A DNA stretch of 64,000 nt from NCBI RefSeq assembly GCF_029227915.1, contig NC_079877.1, positions 24,515,851 through 24,579,850 on the forward strand. Direction: 5' to 3'. Numbering within the stretch: position 1 is the first letter of the stretch; every line of letters begins with the position of its first letter. Below the pieces are notes generated by a model. That model ran no database searches. It saw only the letters and a list, made by a program, of their open reading frames with translations, and was not told the origin of the DNA. Below are positions 49,172 through 60,264 of this stretch, one piece after another. A program made the translations under genes and the position numbers. The DNA is from Hydractinia symbiolongicarpus. Its lineage: Eukaryota; Cnidaria; Hydrozoa; Anthoathecata; Hydractiniidae.

Positions 49172-51268
49172 TGAAATCATTAAAAAACGAGGGAGCATTC
49201 ATGGGGTATTATATTTTGACTAATTTATTATAAAAGATACTTATTTTTATATTCCTTCTTGTTTAGCAACTGGTTAATGTTTTCAGCCGAATTAATACAC
49301 AAACTATAAAAAAGGCAGAAACTTATATATCTCCGTTTATACATTGTCATATCATACATATAGTTTTTTTAGAATCGTGACCGGTTCTTTTTAGTGTCTC
49401 GAATTGATATTTTGTTTTAGTTTTCGTTATAGTGAGATTCGGCTTAATAATTGGTGCTAAGGCCATGTTTACTTTTACGTTTTTTTTATTGCATGTTCGG
49501 TTTAGTTAGATAAAATTTCTGGTCCAAATATTTCGTGTACAAGGTTAAAATTTCGTCGAAATATTACAAACACGAATTTTGAACTTAGCAATGCTTATAG
49601 TTGTGTCAAGATCTGGATTCTGTGTTATTTGATTAGGTCAAATTAATGCTTAAACTGTTTTAATTATACTTGACGTCAGCATATTCTTTTTTTGAGTATA
49701 CAGAAATGCAGGAAGGCATTATTATGTCGCGTATTTATCAGGGTTGTCGCGCCTCGTCAAAACTCATAAATTTTTCTTAATTTTGAGAGTAGTTTAATAG
49801 CCTCCAAAATTTGATTTTTAACAACTTTTCCCTCAATTTTCCTTTATTTGGTTTTTTTTCTTCCAAAATCCATAGAAATGCTACATGGGCGCAAAAATAA
49901 TTTTTCTCTATATTCCCAATTTTTTTTGAGAAAACTATTAAAATGTCCCTAATTTTTTTTTAAAATGCAGTTTGCCGTCTATATAAAGAGTGGCAACTTT
50001 TAGGGATAGTGACAGACATCCTTTAAATGGTCTTCTCTGTACGATTAAGATTTTAAAATTTCAGAAAACTGTTTCAGGCAGTTAGTTTATAAAAACAGGG
50101 TAACTCCCGTTGCATTTGGCTAAGATTTTAGTTATATAAACTATTAAAACTAAATTTATTATCGCTAGAGCTTTTTTACGAGCATAATACTTGTTGGGTT
50201 TCAAATTTTAGACTCACTAATTTTTGGCGAATTTGGTTTTAAAAACATTCTGCTACATAATAATTGGTCACTAATAGTTTGTTAAATTCGCAAAAAAATT
50301 ATTGTTTGCTAATACTTTGTTAATTCACCCTCTTCGTAACAATGTGTAATAAAAATATATACACAATTATTTTATTATTGGGATTATATATAATATCTTT
50401 ATTATGGCGTTGTTACCAGTAATTCTATTCATTATTGATTGACCTTCTAAACCAACTCTTTTATCGGAACATAAGTTCCTAGCAACCATGAATAAAACAA
50501 TTTAACATAATGGCGGTGTAGCTGTGGTTCTCATTTGTTATTTAAAAGCTGCATTAATAAAACATTAATTTATTTAGAACTTCATTCTTAGAATTATTAG
50601 GAATAAATTATTTTTTGGGTTATGTAAAACATTTAAGATTTATGTACAAATGTATTTATTTATTTACTCTAATTGTATTGTTTAAATTGGGAAATAGATT
50701 ATTAAAAATAGTCGTTGGTCTTTTTTTAGTACGTAGATAACTTCAACCCTTTTAACGCCCTAAATTAATGCCTGCGTTTTTTGGTAAATTTTTATTCGAA
50801 CTCAAAGAGCTCATGTATTTTTTTTGTCAAGGCGTGCGAATAGTACGTACAGGGTCCTTAGTGGACTTTTGTCATGGGCGAATATTAAGTACCGGCTCCT
50901 TTTCACATCCTGTTTTGAGTATTGACAATGTAAAAAAAAAGCGAATAAGACCATCACTGAACTGTATTTAGTAGCCATGTTTAAGGCGAATCCCACGCAA
51001 ATCTTTTTTTTTAAAGTATGGTCTTATCATTATATTTTAATCCATAATTAGACCACTGTGTAATGCGCTCTGTGGTGAAACAGCATGATGTTAAAGTTTT
51101 CTTTAATCCAAGCATGTGTTTAACCATAGTCCAACTTCGTTACCAGAGGGCATAAGTACCGAGACAATAACCAATGTGAACAATATAGTCCTGAATATCA
51201 TTGGCTGAGCTTTTTCCTCAATAAAGTTGGAAAATACGTAAAAAAACATTACGTAAATATAAATGTTT
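49172..51268. other. SLC17 3' UTR and intergenic sequence
   Basis: AT-rich with long T and A runs. Short open frames such as 50768-50971 (plus) show no family similarity. No RNA gene or repeat family is recognised by eye. Confidence 0.4.
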
Positions 51269-52068
51269 CGGTATACACTCTATAACTCGAACCCCTGTAA
51301 CTCGAATCTCTCCTTAACTCGAACGTTTTTTTTGGTGCCATCTTGTATTTCCTCCATATAACTCGAACGTCGCAACATGCATCTGGAACTTTATGTAACA
51401 CAAGCAGTTTTTTCCATTGTTTTGGCTCTGTAAATGTAAATAGAGTCTTAACTGATTCGAATGTTGCAATCCACATATGTGAGGGATCTTAAATAATTCG
51501 AATGCCATTCGAACAAAACGTAAACACAATTCTTTGGTATTGAAGTTTTACAATTATGTTGTCTGCTGCTGGGACAAAAAGTAAAGCAGAAAACATGTCC
51601 TGCTAAATAAAATACAAAGCGTTAAAGGAGTTGGAGAAAGAAACTTCTCCAAAAGATGTTGCTGCCCGATTCGGTGTACCTAGCACTACATTATCAACAT
51701 GGAAATTTCGGGGAGGCAATGATGAGATCATCAGGGGACTTAAATCAAACTGTTGAAAAAGATGTCTTCCATACAAGAAAGCAAGCTCTAATTTCGGATT
51801 CCTTTTCTTTCCAAGAATAAATCGTTGAGATAAAATATTTTTTATTTTTTCAGTCCGTTCTTAGCCTACAAGGTCGAGATTCTATCCTCTACAAAGAAAG
51901 ATTTCGTCCCCATTTCATATAACGGAGAAAAATCACGCTTAATTGCCAATTTATATAAAATTTATACAGAAACTTGATAAAACTTCCAACTCTCTATTAC
52001 CCCAACCCCTCTATTACTCGAACGGTTTCCAATTCCCCGTGGCTGTTCGAGTTATAGAGAGTCCACTG
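51269..52068 (+). mobile_element. Decayed pogo/Tigger-like DNA transposon
   Basis: The ends are inverted: CGGTATACACTCTATAACTC.. at 51269 and, on the other strand from 52068, CAGTGGACTCTCTATAACTC.., both continuing with GAAC; 20 of 24 bases agree, and TA follows the right end. Sub-terminal CTCGAA repeats flank both ends, as in Tigger elements. Inside, 51580-51740 (plus) encodes a helix-turn-helix of the CENP-B/pogo N-terminal type (KALKELEKETSPKDVAARFG followed by VPSTTLSTWK), interrupted by a stop just before it. No DDE catalytic domain is present; at 800 bp this is an internally deleted, immobile copy. Confidence 0.75.
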
Positions 52069-53113
52069 TATATATCTTGGGTCCATATTTAAAAACAGGT
52101 TTCTATGAAATACTGCAGTGATCTTTTTTTGGTTTAACATGCTGCTCTTCCAAACCCTTCACGGACTCCCTCATTTCTCCACAAACGAAAACATGGTTAA
52201 CTTAAGTTGGAATACTTCTGTCGCATTAACACAAGCCACAAATTTTGAAAAACAAAACGGTTCTATATTCGAGATTGTGAAAAAGAGAAAAAAGCGCTGG
52301 GTGGGGACGAAGTTGCGAAGAATGGAAATTACATTTACTCCAACTATACCGCGGCTTTTTTAAAACAGCCTAAAATATTTAGTGCCCCCCTCTTCGAAGT
52401 AATTTCTCGGCCCTGCAGACTCGAAGAAAGTCCATTTAATCAACACTGTTTTCTCAGACAAGGAAAACACATTCGACATCTTAAATTTTTAATTTACATT
52501 TATTTGAGAACAAATACATCCTCCCTATTGATTACATTTAATTGATCGATACAAAAATACAAACAAAAATATAATTTTATAAAAACTTTTTTATAGATAT
52601 AAACAATAAATTAAAACGAGTACCTCGAATTATTAGCAAAAAAAAAATTGCGCAACAAATTTTTGCAGAAGAGTGGCCCCAAAATGCTTCATTTTGCGAA
52701 CATATTTTTTATTTTACCGAAATTTCCTGAATTGAGTTTCCCTGAAGATTTAGTAATTTTAGCAGTAGCAAAATCAATTTTGCCTAAGATTTTGCCTTTA
52801 AAAAATAAAGGTACTTTCAAAAAACAACAAAAACTGAATGAATTAGGTCCTGTAGGAAATAGAAGCACGAAGAAACTTTTGTAAATATATGGAATGATAC
52901 ATTTTGCGAAAGAAATTATGGCACAATGTCAAATTTAGAAATTTTCCTAGGAGTAATTTTTGCAAATTTAGGTTAAATTCGCACAAATAAGTTCCGGAAA
53001 AATAAGTTCCGAAAAAAATTATGCACTGCAAAACTTTGTTCCTTATGGTAAAAAAACCCAGCCTTAACCAACACCACCATTTACAGAAATCAGGAAATTT
53101 ATATCAAAATTCT
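52069..53113. other. Intergenic, downstream of the C19orf44 homologue
   Basis: AT-rich. The plus frame 52648-52884 (LSFPEDLVILAVAKSILPKI) is not recognised. AAATAAGTTCCGGAAAAATA and its shifted copy near 52985-53020 form a short direct repeat. The right end should be the 3' UTR of the minus-strand gene. Confidence 0.35.
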
Positions 53114-56100
53114 TTATTTTCCCTTTTGTATTTGTTTCAACGCTTCCTGGTATGAGATCACTTTCGGTTTGTTTTGTTTGATATATTTCAAAGTGTCTTC
53201 GTAAGTTGTATATTTGTAGTTCCTGTTCAAACTGTCAGACGCATAAGAGTCGTACAACCGTTGACTATCTGTTATGTGTCGCTGTAACAACTCCAAATGA
53301 AACTTCAACATGTCATTAGCAGCTAACACAGCGGGATTATAATTTGTCAATCCTTCCATTGCAGCCATGTCAACTACATGTGCTGCGATGTTACTTGGAG
53401 TTTTCTGTTGCCAGTAATATCGAAATTTAAGAACATCGTCCGTTAAATCAGTTTTGTCAGTCGTATGAGATTTTGTCTGAGTTTGTACATTCTTTCTTCG
53501 CGTTCTTGCTGATGATCTTGAATCAGACCTGTCACTTTTATGATGGCGATGTTTTTTCCTTTTTTTCTTAGACTGCTTTTCAGATTTGTCAATCGAAATA
53601 CTAGTTGTCGAAGACAACGTATTCACATCAGAATTACCATTAGATGTTCGACTACTATCTCGATCTTTTTTAGTACTTACAGTTTGGGAACTTCTTGAAC
53701 TGTCCATGGAACTTCTTGACTTTGTTCTACTTCGATCTTTTGAAGGGTTTTCTTTAGAATTTAATGAAGTATAGCTTACTGTTGATGATTTTAAATCGCT
53801 ACTTTGATTGGATACTTCAGACACTTCCTCCTCCGTATGTATTGAATTATCACTTGACACAGCTCTGACTGAGTCTTTGTTCTTTTCCTGAGATTCACTT
53901 GTTATTTCGGAGACACTTTCATTCAGCAAGTGGATGTTTTTTCTCAAATTCAACTCACTTGTAGATTCAGAATCTTTGTCATCATTAACATCAACAGCAT
54001 ACAATTGTGGTATGAAATCATCTGGTTTGTTTACTTTGAGTTCTGTGTCGCTCAATTCAACATCCCCTATTTTTAACTCAGCAAAGTGGATATTTTGCAT
54101 AAGATTAAGTGGTCCATCATCGTCACTGTCGCTATCTGTATTGATTTCATTGTTATTTTTGTCGATTTTTTTCTTCCTTATTGCCCTCATGTAATCAATT
54201 CTCATCTCGTCTTCGTCACTGTCCAAAGCAAGTTGTCGAAAATTCTCAGCGTTCATACTTAACTTCATGTCCAGTTCATCGTCAGAATCTAATGAGATAT
54301 CAGGTGTTCGATCACCTTCCACAACCCCTTTAAATTTTTCACCACTCCATAGATTAAGAACTCCTGTTTTCTTCTTCAATTTACTTAAATACGCTTCAAC
54401 CTGAAAAATTAATAAGAATATTATAATGAAAAAAGGTGCGACTATAAAGACTTTAATATTAGTGCAAATTTATTTTTAGTTAATTCCATACTTTTTGCAA
54501 AGCAGCACCCCTCTGCTTTCAAAAAAAATATTGAGGCAAAAAAATGCAAATTGAGCTGAGGAAAAAATAATAAAACTGAGATAATATAGATTATTAAATA
54601 TTGTTACAATGTACTTTCAAAACATGAGTTTTTACAGGCACTGTTAAAAATTTGCTATTTAGTTTTGTACTATGGCATAAAAAAATTGTAATGAGATGGC
54701 ATAAAAAATTTATAATGATGGCATAAAAAAATTGTAAAAAGATGCAAGATTATTATTCTCTGACCTGCCTAGTCATTTTTACTGCCTGAGTATACACTGA
54801 CCAAACATTCTTTGTACACTGCCTGATCCTCACTTGATCCAATCTTGTAACCTTACGCTACCTGATTGCAAAGAAATTTGGTTTGACTCCTGCCTTACCA
54901 TTCAGAATATCAAATAATGAGAAATATATTATTGAAAAAATCTTTGCTTGATCCTTCATGAAGCATCAATAAATATAAAGTTAATGTTTGGATCAATTCT
55001 ATTACATCAGCTTGCCCTGAAACTCGCCCTCAAACTTTATAGTACAAAAAATTACATTCATAACATAAAGAATGTGGATATTTGCTGGAATAAATATTAA
55101 GTTATGACCACCTTGGTAAAAATAGTGACCTCTAGGACAGCTTTTTAAATTCAATTTAGGCACCTATTACATAAGAAAAAGCAACAAGTTTGTTTTTCTT
55201 TACATAATAAATTCCTTTTACGGCCAGGGGTTCCTTGATTAATTTACAAGAAAAAACGATTATTAGACATATATATTTCTTTTCTCACATTTTAGTGGTC
55301 TTTGGTATATGTGTGGCAAGCAAAATGATTTTCAGCCTATACACTTTTGTTTTTAAGGGAAGACTTTTATAAGAACACAATCCTTAGATATTGTTGGAAA
55401 ATAAGAACAAAATTAGAATAGTTGAAGGCTCAAATCGTTAGTTTTAAAACTAAGGACAACCTAAGTGAATTGTCAAGCACAAAAAAAAATTTAAAAAATT
55501 CAAGGTATAAATTTTCTTGTAATCTTTCAAGCTAACATTTGCTTAATCTTTTCTTTTCTTTGGCTTGATTGTTTAAAACAATTATAGAGCTCCATAAAAA
55601 CACTGTAGCTTATGCGGGAGACTGGGGTTAAATTACCCTTGGCAGCAATTTATTATGGGTGAGTGAATGCCACCATAGCGCCTGGTTACCCACAGGCATG
55701 TGAGGGAAATGGGGAAGATGACACACTATGTGAGCCGTTGGATGTTGCAGGGAGTTGTCTGGCAGAGTGAGGACCCTAATTGGGTCTGGGTAGTTGAAAA
55801 TGAGCATTAAATACTCTAGAACTCTCCATCCAAGCCATAGCCCCTCCTGAAAATAATATTTCTGGATATTTCTGGATATTTGTGAGGCTAGCTAGGCATG
55901 TAAAATATGCAAATTTATCTATCTATCTAACAAAAAAGTCACTATTTTTGTAACATAAATTTCAAAGAAATTCAAGAAAAAAATCTGTAAGATCAAAATA
56001 AGCCTGAATTCGGAAGTTGTTTTAGCTATTAAAACCAGACTAAAAATGCTCAAAAAATAACAACAGCTAGACTGCTGGGGTCAGATTTTACTAGTTCTTC

Positions 56101-56489
56101 TTATTCATATAGCACTAAAAGTATTGTTAGGATTTTAACCGAATGATGAGAAGAAATTCTACAGAAAACACCTCTCTTTAGCAACTTTTACTATTTTTTT
56201 GTCCACGAAATAATGGGGCGCATAGAAAATATAACTAAACAAAAAGAAGAAAAAATCTATTTGCAGTGTTCTCAGGGTCTGTATCTAACTTTGCTGGAAT
56301 AGCTGGATACCATTAACATTTAGGAACATTTTTCACACCTTTTGTCATTATTTAATCATAAATATATTTTACCTCGTCTACATTAGTTTCTTCTTCCATC
56401 ACGCTTCCTTGGGATACCACAGAAAGAGATGAATCTTTTCTCGCCAGTGCTGCAAAACCTCGTTTCCATTTTTCTCTCACTGTACTCAT
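53114..56489 (-). CDS. C19orf44: C19orf44 homologue (DUF4614 C-terminal domain), two exons
   Basis: Exons 56373-56489 (39 aa from MSTVREKWKR) and 53114-54400 join in phase 0 to give 467 aa. The middle is acidic and then Ser/Arg/Lys-rich (KKKRKKHRHHKSDRSDSR near 310-330), predicted disordered. The conserved part is the last ~110 residues: DMAAMEGLTNYNPAVLAAND, LLQRHITDSQRLYDSY, then YTTYEDTLKYIKQNKP and SYQEALKQI, which follows the pattern of the C-terminal block of vertebrate C19orf44 (tyrosine-rich TLEEAKEYI-type helix, then an EDAL-type helix). The function of the family is not established. The single 1.97-kb intron contains a SINE. The gene is head-to-head with the next one, start codons 554 bp apart. 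Family assignment rests on recalled similarity. Confidence 0.7.
55612..55932 (+). mobile_element. tRNA-derived SINE, copy 3
   Basis: Plus-strand copy inside the C19orf44-homologue intron, antisense to that gene. The head is shortened: TGCGGGAGACTGGGGTTAAA remains of the tRNA-like part and the A box is lost. The body TGTGAGGGAAATGGGGAAGA, GGATGTTGCAGGGAGTTGTC and TTGTGAGGCTAGC matches copies 1 and 2, and it ends in (ATCT)n, TTTATCTATCTATCTAAC. A short duplication, TTTCTGGATA twice, is near 55860. Confidence 0.85.
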
Positions 56490-57042
56490 TTTTTATTATA
56501 ACAATTAGAACAGATAAAATATTAATGTTAAAATTACACCACAATGAATAAATCCATTCTTTCCGAATCTCTTGATAAATTATTCTTTATTGTTTCTTTT
56601 CACGGCTCTTCTCCCGAAGCGGCCATATTATTTTTGATCAAAACATCGCATGTAGATACCACACGAAATATGGTAACCAACAAAATTAAGATGTTAATTC
56701 GTGCGTTCCATTGCACGAAACCAAATGTAAACAAATAAAAAATTGTTTGAAAGGTCATTTCATTAAATTCTAATTTGCTTGTAAAGAAAAAATCAAGTGT
56801 GATGAATAGGGTTCAATAGGCTGAATAAAATGTAGTCAGTGTGACTGAAAATGAAAATAATTTTTCACTTATTTAAAAAGCGCTATGATATATTATTTAA
56901 GACTAACTATGTTGGCAACGTGGTAAACATAACATGATCAGGATCGTTTAGAATCTTTATTGATTCTCAAAGCGCCAACAAAAGATTTATACATTAAACT
57001 TTTGTGCTAAAAGTAAATATTTAAAGTTTTAAATGCCTTAAA
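56490..57042. promoter_or_regulatory. Shared upstream region of a head-to-head gene pair
   Basis: Only 554 bp separate the two start codons, so both promoters must lie here or overlap. No TATA box is convincing for either. A GTTGGCAAC word at 56911-56919, 124 bp upstream of ATG 57043, matches one half of an RFX X-box, but the other half is poor. A short plus frame at 56544-56738 is not considered coding. Confidence 0.4.
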
Positions 57043-58977
57043 ATGTCGCGGAATAAAATTGATTTAGATTTCGCATTATTCAGCGATATCCTTGACGACG
57101 TAGAAAATAAAAGAAAGGAAGACGAGGACTTTTTTGTTTCGCCTAAAGATGACAATTTAGAAGGTAAAAAAAACTTTAATGCTGATAATAATACAAATAA
57201 CGAAGTTTGTTTACCAGAGAGCATGACTGAAGAAGAAAATGAAAATGAATTGAAAACGACTGAAACAAAACCAAACGACTTAGGAGATAAAAGCGAACTG
57301 ACTTCAGAGGAATCGGATTCTGATGATAACGCAAGTGACATTGTGAAGAACAAAAAGCAACTTGACGATGAACAAAGTTCAAGCGAAGAAAGTGAAAACC
57401 ACTATGTTACAGATACAGAAAGTGAACATGGCGAAAAAAGCAAACCAATAAAAAGTGAAAATGAAACAACGGACACAGAAAATTCATCGCCCGCTAGAGT
57501 GACGTTTAAAGATGAAAATTCTGAATTTGAAGGAAATGATTTAAACAAAGGCGAGAAAAAGGTTTCCTTTGTTTTGGAACATGATAACTATCGTGCTATA
57601 CTTGACGAGCTCGACCACAGCGATAAAACAACACATACCGACAAGAAAAGTAAATCCATTTCTGATGAACAAGAAACACCTGAAAAAGCCTTGGTTTTAT
57701 CATCACCCAGAAAAAGAAAGAAGAAAAAATTGAAACGAAGCACTGATGTTTGTTTTTGTAACTGTTGCAAAAATTCAATTTATAGGCGATCAAATTTCCC
57801 TGTCTTAAGGAATCTTTTTAATGATGACACGAAAATTCTAACAAAGCGTTCGAGTATGGAAAAGAAAACTATTGTCAGAAAAGAACCAAAAGCAAAAGAA
57901 ACGGAAACAATGGCAAAAATTGAGGAAGAACATCACCTTGATGCGAGCTTAAAAGACACCGCGAACCCAGCTTTGCGGGAATGGTTGGAAAGAAAAAATA
58001 AGAGCGAAAAGGAGAAACGAAGAAAAGAAAGAAGGGAACGAAAAATAAGACGTAAAGAACAAAAAATCTCAGCATCGCAAGAACAATACAAGGTTGATAA
58101 ATTACAAGAGTGGATAAATCGAAAGAAACAGGAGTTACGAGAGAATAAGCACAAGCTTAAACCGTTTAGTAATAAAGAAAAAGAAAAAGCAACCCCTCCA
58201 AAGAATCTGAAGTATTCACAAAACACAATGGAACAAGAACGCACACGCACACGCGCACGCAAGATTAAGCCAGCTACTTCGTGCCAAGATATAATGGCAG
58301 CAAGTAAATCTAACAGACCATCGACGTCGCCAGTTAAACGTCAGCCGAAAAACAACAATCAATCCTTTGATAAATTTCGTCAAGTGTATTTAAATGATGA
58401 TTTGTGTCCGGAAGGTTACACATCAGTTCGTTTGTTTACAGAGGCTATAGTGAAGGACGCCTTAGAAGAAATGGAACGCAATATCCGCATGAAGAAAACA
58501 CGCTTAAAGAAACCAAAGACAACATCTTCACGCACTGACGCAGATGCAAGAATGAAGGAACGCGAGCATTCATCATCCTTCGCGAAAGATCGTACTAGTG
58601 ATAAAAATGACGTTGTTGAGTCGAAACAGAAAACAAAAAGTTACAATGATTGGTTGCAAGAAAAAAAAGAAATAGATAAAGTCAAAAAAAAAGTAAAACA
58701 AAAGGAGGATTTTTATGACGAGCTCGAGAATCGCATCCTACAGGAAGAGAAAGAGAGAAGGCGAGATGAAGTTTTACAATCAAAGAAAAGAGTGAACACC
58801 GGCGTTCGGAGAAACAACAAGCTCGTCAATGCGGATTTACCTCCTATTTCAAAACGCCTAGAACCTTTGGGCAGTGAGAGCGTTAAAGAACACCAAAAAG
58901 ATATATTAACAGCAGTGAAAAATGACTTTTCCCACAAAGCGGAATTAAAAAATGAAGAAAGCAGGGACATTCATTAA
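57043..58977 (+). CDS. Coiled-coil protein with WLxxK motifs, CCDC181/MAP9-like, single exon
   Basis: A single open frame of 644 aa starting MSRNKIDLDFALFSDILDD. Residues 1-180 are acidic and disordered, with Ser-Asp-Glu clusters. A short basic and cysteine-containing patch (KRKKKKLKRSTDVCFCNCC) follows near 225-250. The distal two thirds are highly charged helix with three spaced tryptophan motifs, EWLERK (Trp-314), EWINRKK (Trp-357) and DWLQEKK (Trp-537), each at the head of a long Lys/Glu coiled coil. Such repeats are typical of CCDC181 and MAP9, microtubule- or axoneme-associated proteins. A conserved-looking non-coil segment, YLNDDLCPEGYTSVRLF, lies near 447-465. Family assignment is tentative; a ciliary or spindle role is inference. 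Lack of introns is unusual beside its neighbours and may mean I see one exon of a simple gene or an old retrocopy. Confidence 0.6.
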   Translation: MSRNKIDLDFALFSDILDDVENKRKEDEDFFVSPKDDNLEGKKNFNADNNTNNEVCLPESMTEEENENELKTTETKPNDLGDKSELTSEESDSDDNASDIVKNKKQLDDEQSSSEESENHYVTDTESEHGEKSKPIKSENETTDTENSSPARVTFKDENSEFEGNDLNKGEKKVSFVLEHDNYRAILDELDHSDKTTHTDKKSKSISDEQETPEKALVLSSPRKRKKKKLKRSTDVCFCNCCKNSIYRRSNFPVLRNLFNDDTKILTKRSSMEKKTIVRKEPKAKETETMAKIEEEHHLDASLKDTANPALREWLERKNKSEKEKRRKERRERKIRRKEQKISASQEQYKVDKLQEWINRKKQELRENKHKLKPFSNKEKEKATPPKNLKYSQNTMEQERTRTRARKIKPATSCQDIMAASKSNRPSTSPVKRQPKNNNQSFDKFRQVYLNDDLCPEGYTSVRLFTEAIVKDALEEMERNIRMKKTRLKKPKTTSSRTDADARMKEREHSSSFAKDRTSDKNDVVESKQKTKSYNDWLQEKKEIDKVKKKVKQKEDFYDELENRILQEEKERRRDEVLQSKKRVNTGVRRNNKLVNADLPPISKRLEPLGSESVKEHQKDILTAVKNDFSHKAELKNEESRDIH

Positions 58978-60264
58978 CTCAGAGCAAGGAGTTCTTACAA
59001 TACGTAAACTTTGCGCTGTCAATTACAACCAAAAACACATATTTTTAAAGAATTCTAACAAAGCAACAATTCTGCATGTAGACGTATAAAGCATTCACAT
59101 TCGCATATTTATTCCATAGATTTTACGACAAATAATATAAAACGAAATATATTACGAAAACTACTCCGTTTTTCTATGTTGTCAGGTTTTAAATTTACCT
59201 GTGCGCTTGTTTTTATATCGTTATTGGCAAGAAATTGCTGATGAAGGAAAAAATATTTGCGATTTTTGGATCAATCGCAAGGTGTCCCTTTTTAAAGCAA
59301 AATCGGGAAATTAAGTGCCGCAAAGTCGCCAAAATTAAATTTTCGTTTCCGGCGCATATATTTGTATGTAAGGAATTTAGCAACCTCTCCTCTCTATATA
59401 ACAATTTCAAATTACAAACTAAAAATGCCCAACCATCATATTTTTTTTTAAAAAAAAAAAGCAAACATCCGAAATAAAATTTTAGCAAAAATTTGAAGAA
59501 CATTGTAAGTAAGGCAGTGAGCGAGCCACAATTATTTTCTGATAAGGTTAGGGTTAGGGTTTGTAATCACTCATGCGCTCTGCTGCATACATAAAAGCCT
59601 TCATGGCACGCGAGTATTTTCTAGACTAAATGGAGAATATTTACCAGATACAGTCTCCAAATTTTACAAACGGCAGTAGGTTTGTAAATTTATTAGAATT
59701 GCATCTCTTTCTAACAGTCTAACAATAACCACGACCCAAGACACGATGTGCAATTAAAACAATTTATTGATAACAAAACAATATTTTTTAGTCAAGAATT
59801 TCTACTTTTTTTAAGAAACAATATGTCAAAACTTTCTATTTAAAAATATGTCGTTCTATGTACAAAAGTCTATATTCTTTGTACATACATATCTTTGTAC
59901 ATACATAGATAGGTATATACATGTATAAAAATATATATAATGAAATTACGAGTACACAACTCTCCTCTGGTGACGGATTCAACAAACAAAAATTAAAAAA
60001 AACACTCGAAACAGGAGAACTATTACATTTACCTGCATTTTTATTCCAACGTAAAATACGATTTGAACTTTTTGTGTTGAAAAAAAACAATAAATAAAAT
60101 TGTAGAAAATAAACAAAAAAGTCTTCATAAAACCAAGACCATTAAATATATATATATCTTTCCGCAGTAACGAATTAAACAATGACCACGTAAGCGTTTC
60201 GCATCTCGAGATTACTTGTGTTTTAGCAACCGAAGTACACTGATTCTTGAAGAATGGAAATAAA
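58978..60264. other. Convergent 3' region; contains a short telomere-like run
   Basis: It should hold the 3' UTR of the coiled-coil gene and, on the minus strand, that of PKNOX; a minus-strand AATAAA at about 59762-59767 is a candidate PKNOX poly(A) signal. GGTTAGGGTTAGGGTTTG near 59548-59565 contains two to three TTAGGG units, the metazoan telomere repeat. TACATACATA and TATATA microsatellites occur at 59880-59935. No gene is seen. Confidence 0.45.

Noticed and set aside
50768-50971. Plus-strand frame of 67 codons
   Set aside because: No conservation signal, splice context or family similarity in AT-rich intergenic DNA.
57588-58262. Minus-strand frames opposite the coiled-coil gene
   Set aside because: Phe/Leu/Ser-rich shadows of the Lys/Glu-rich sense frame.
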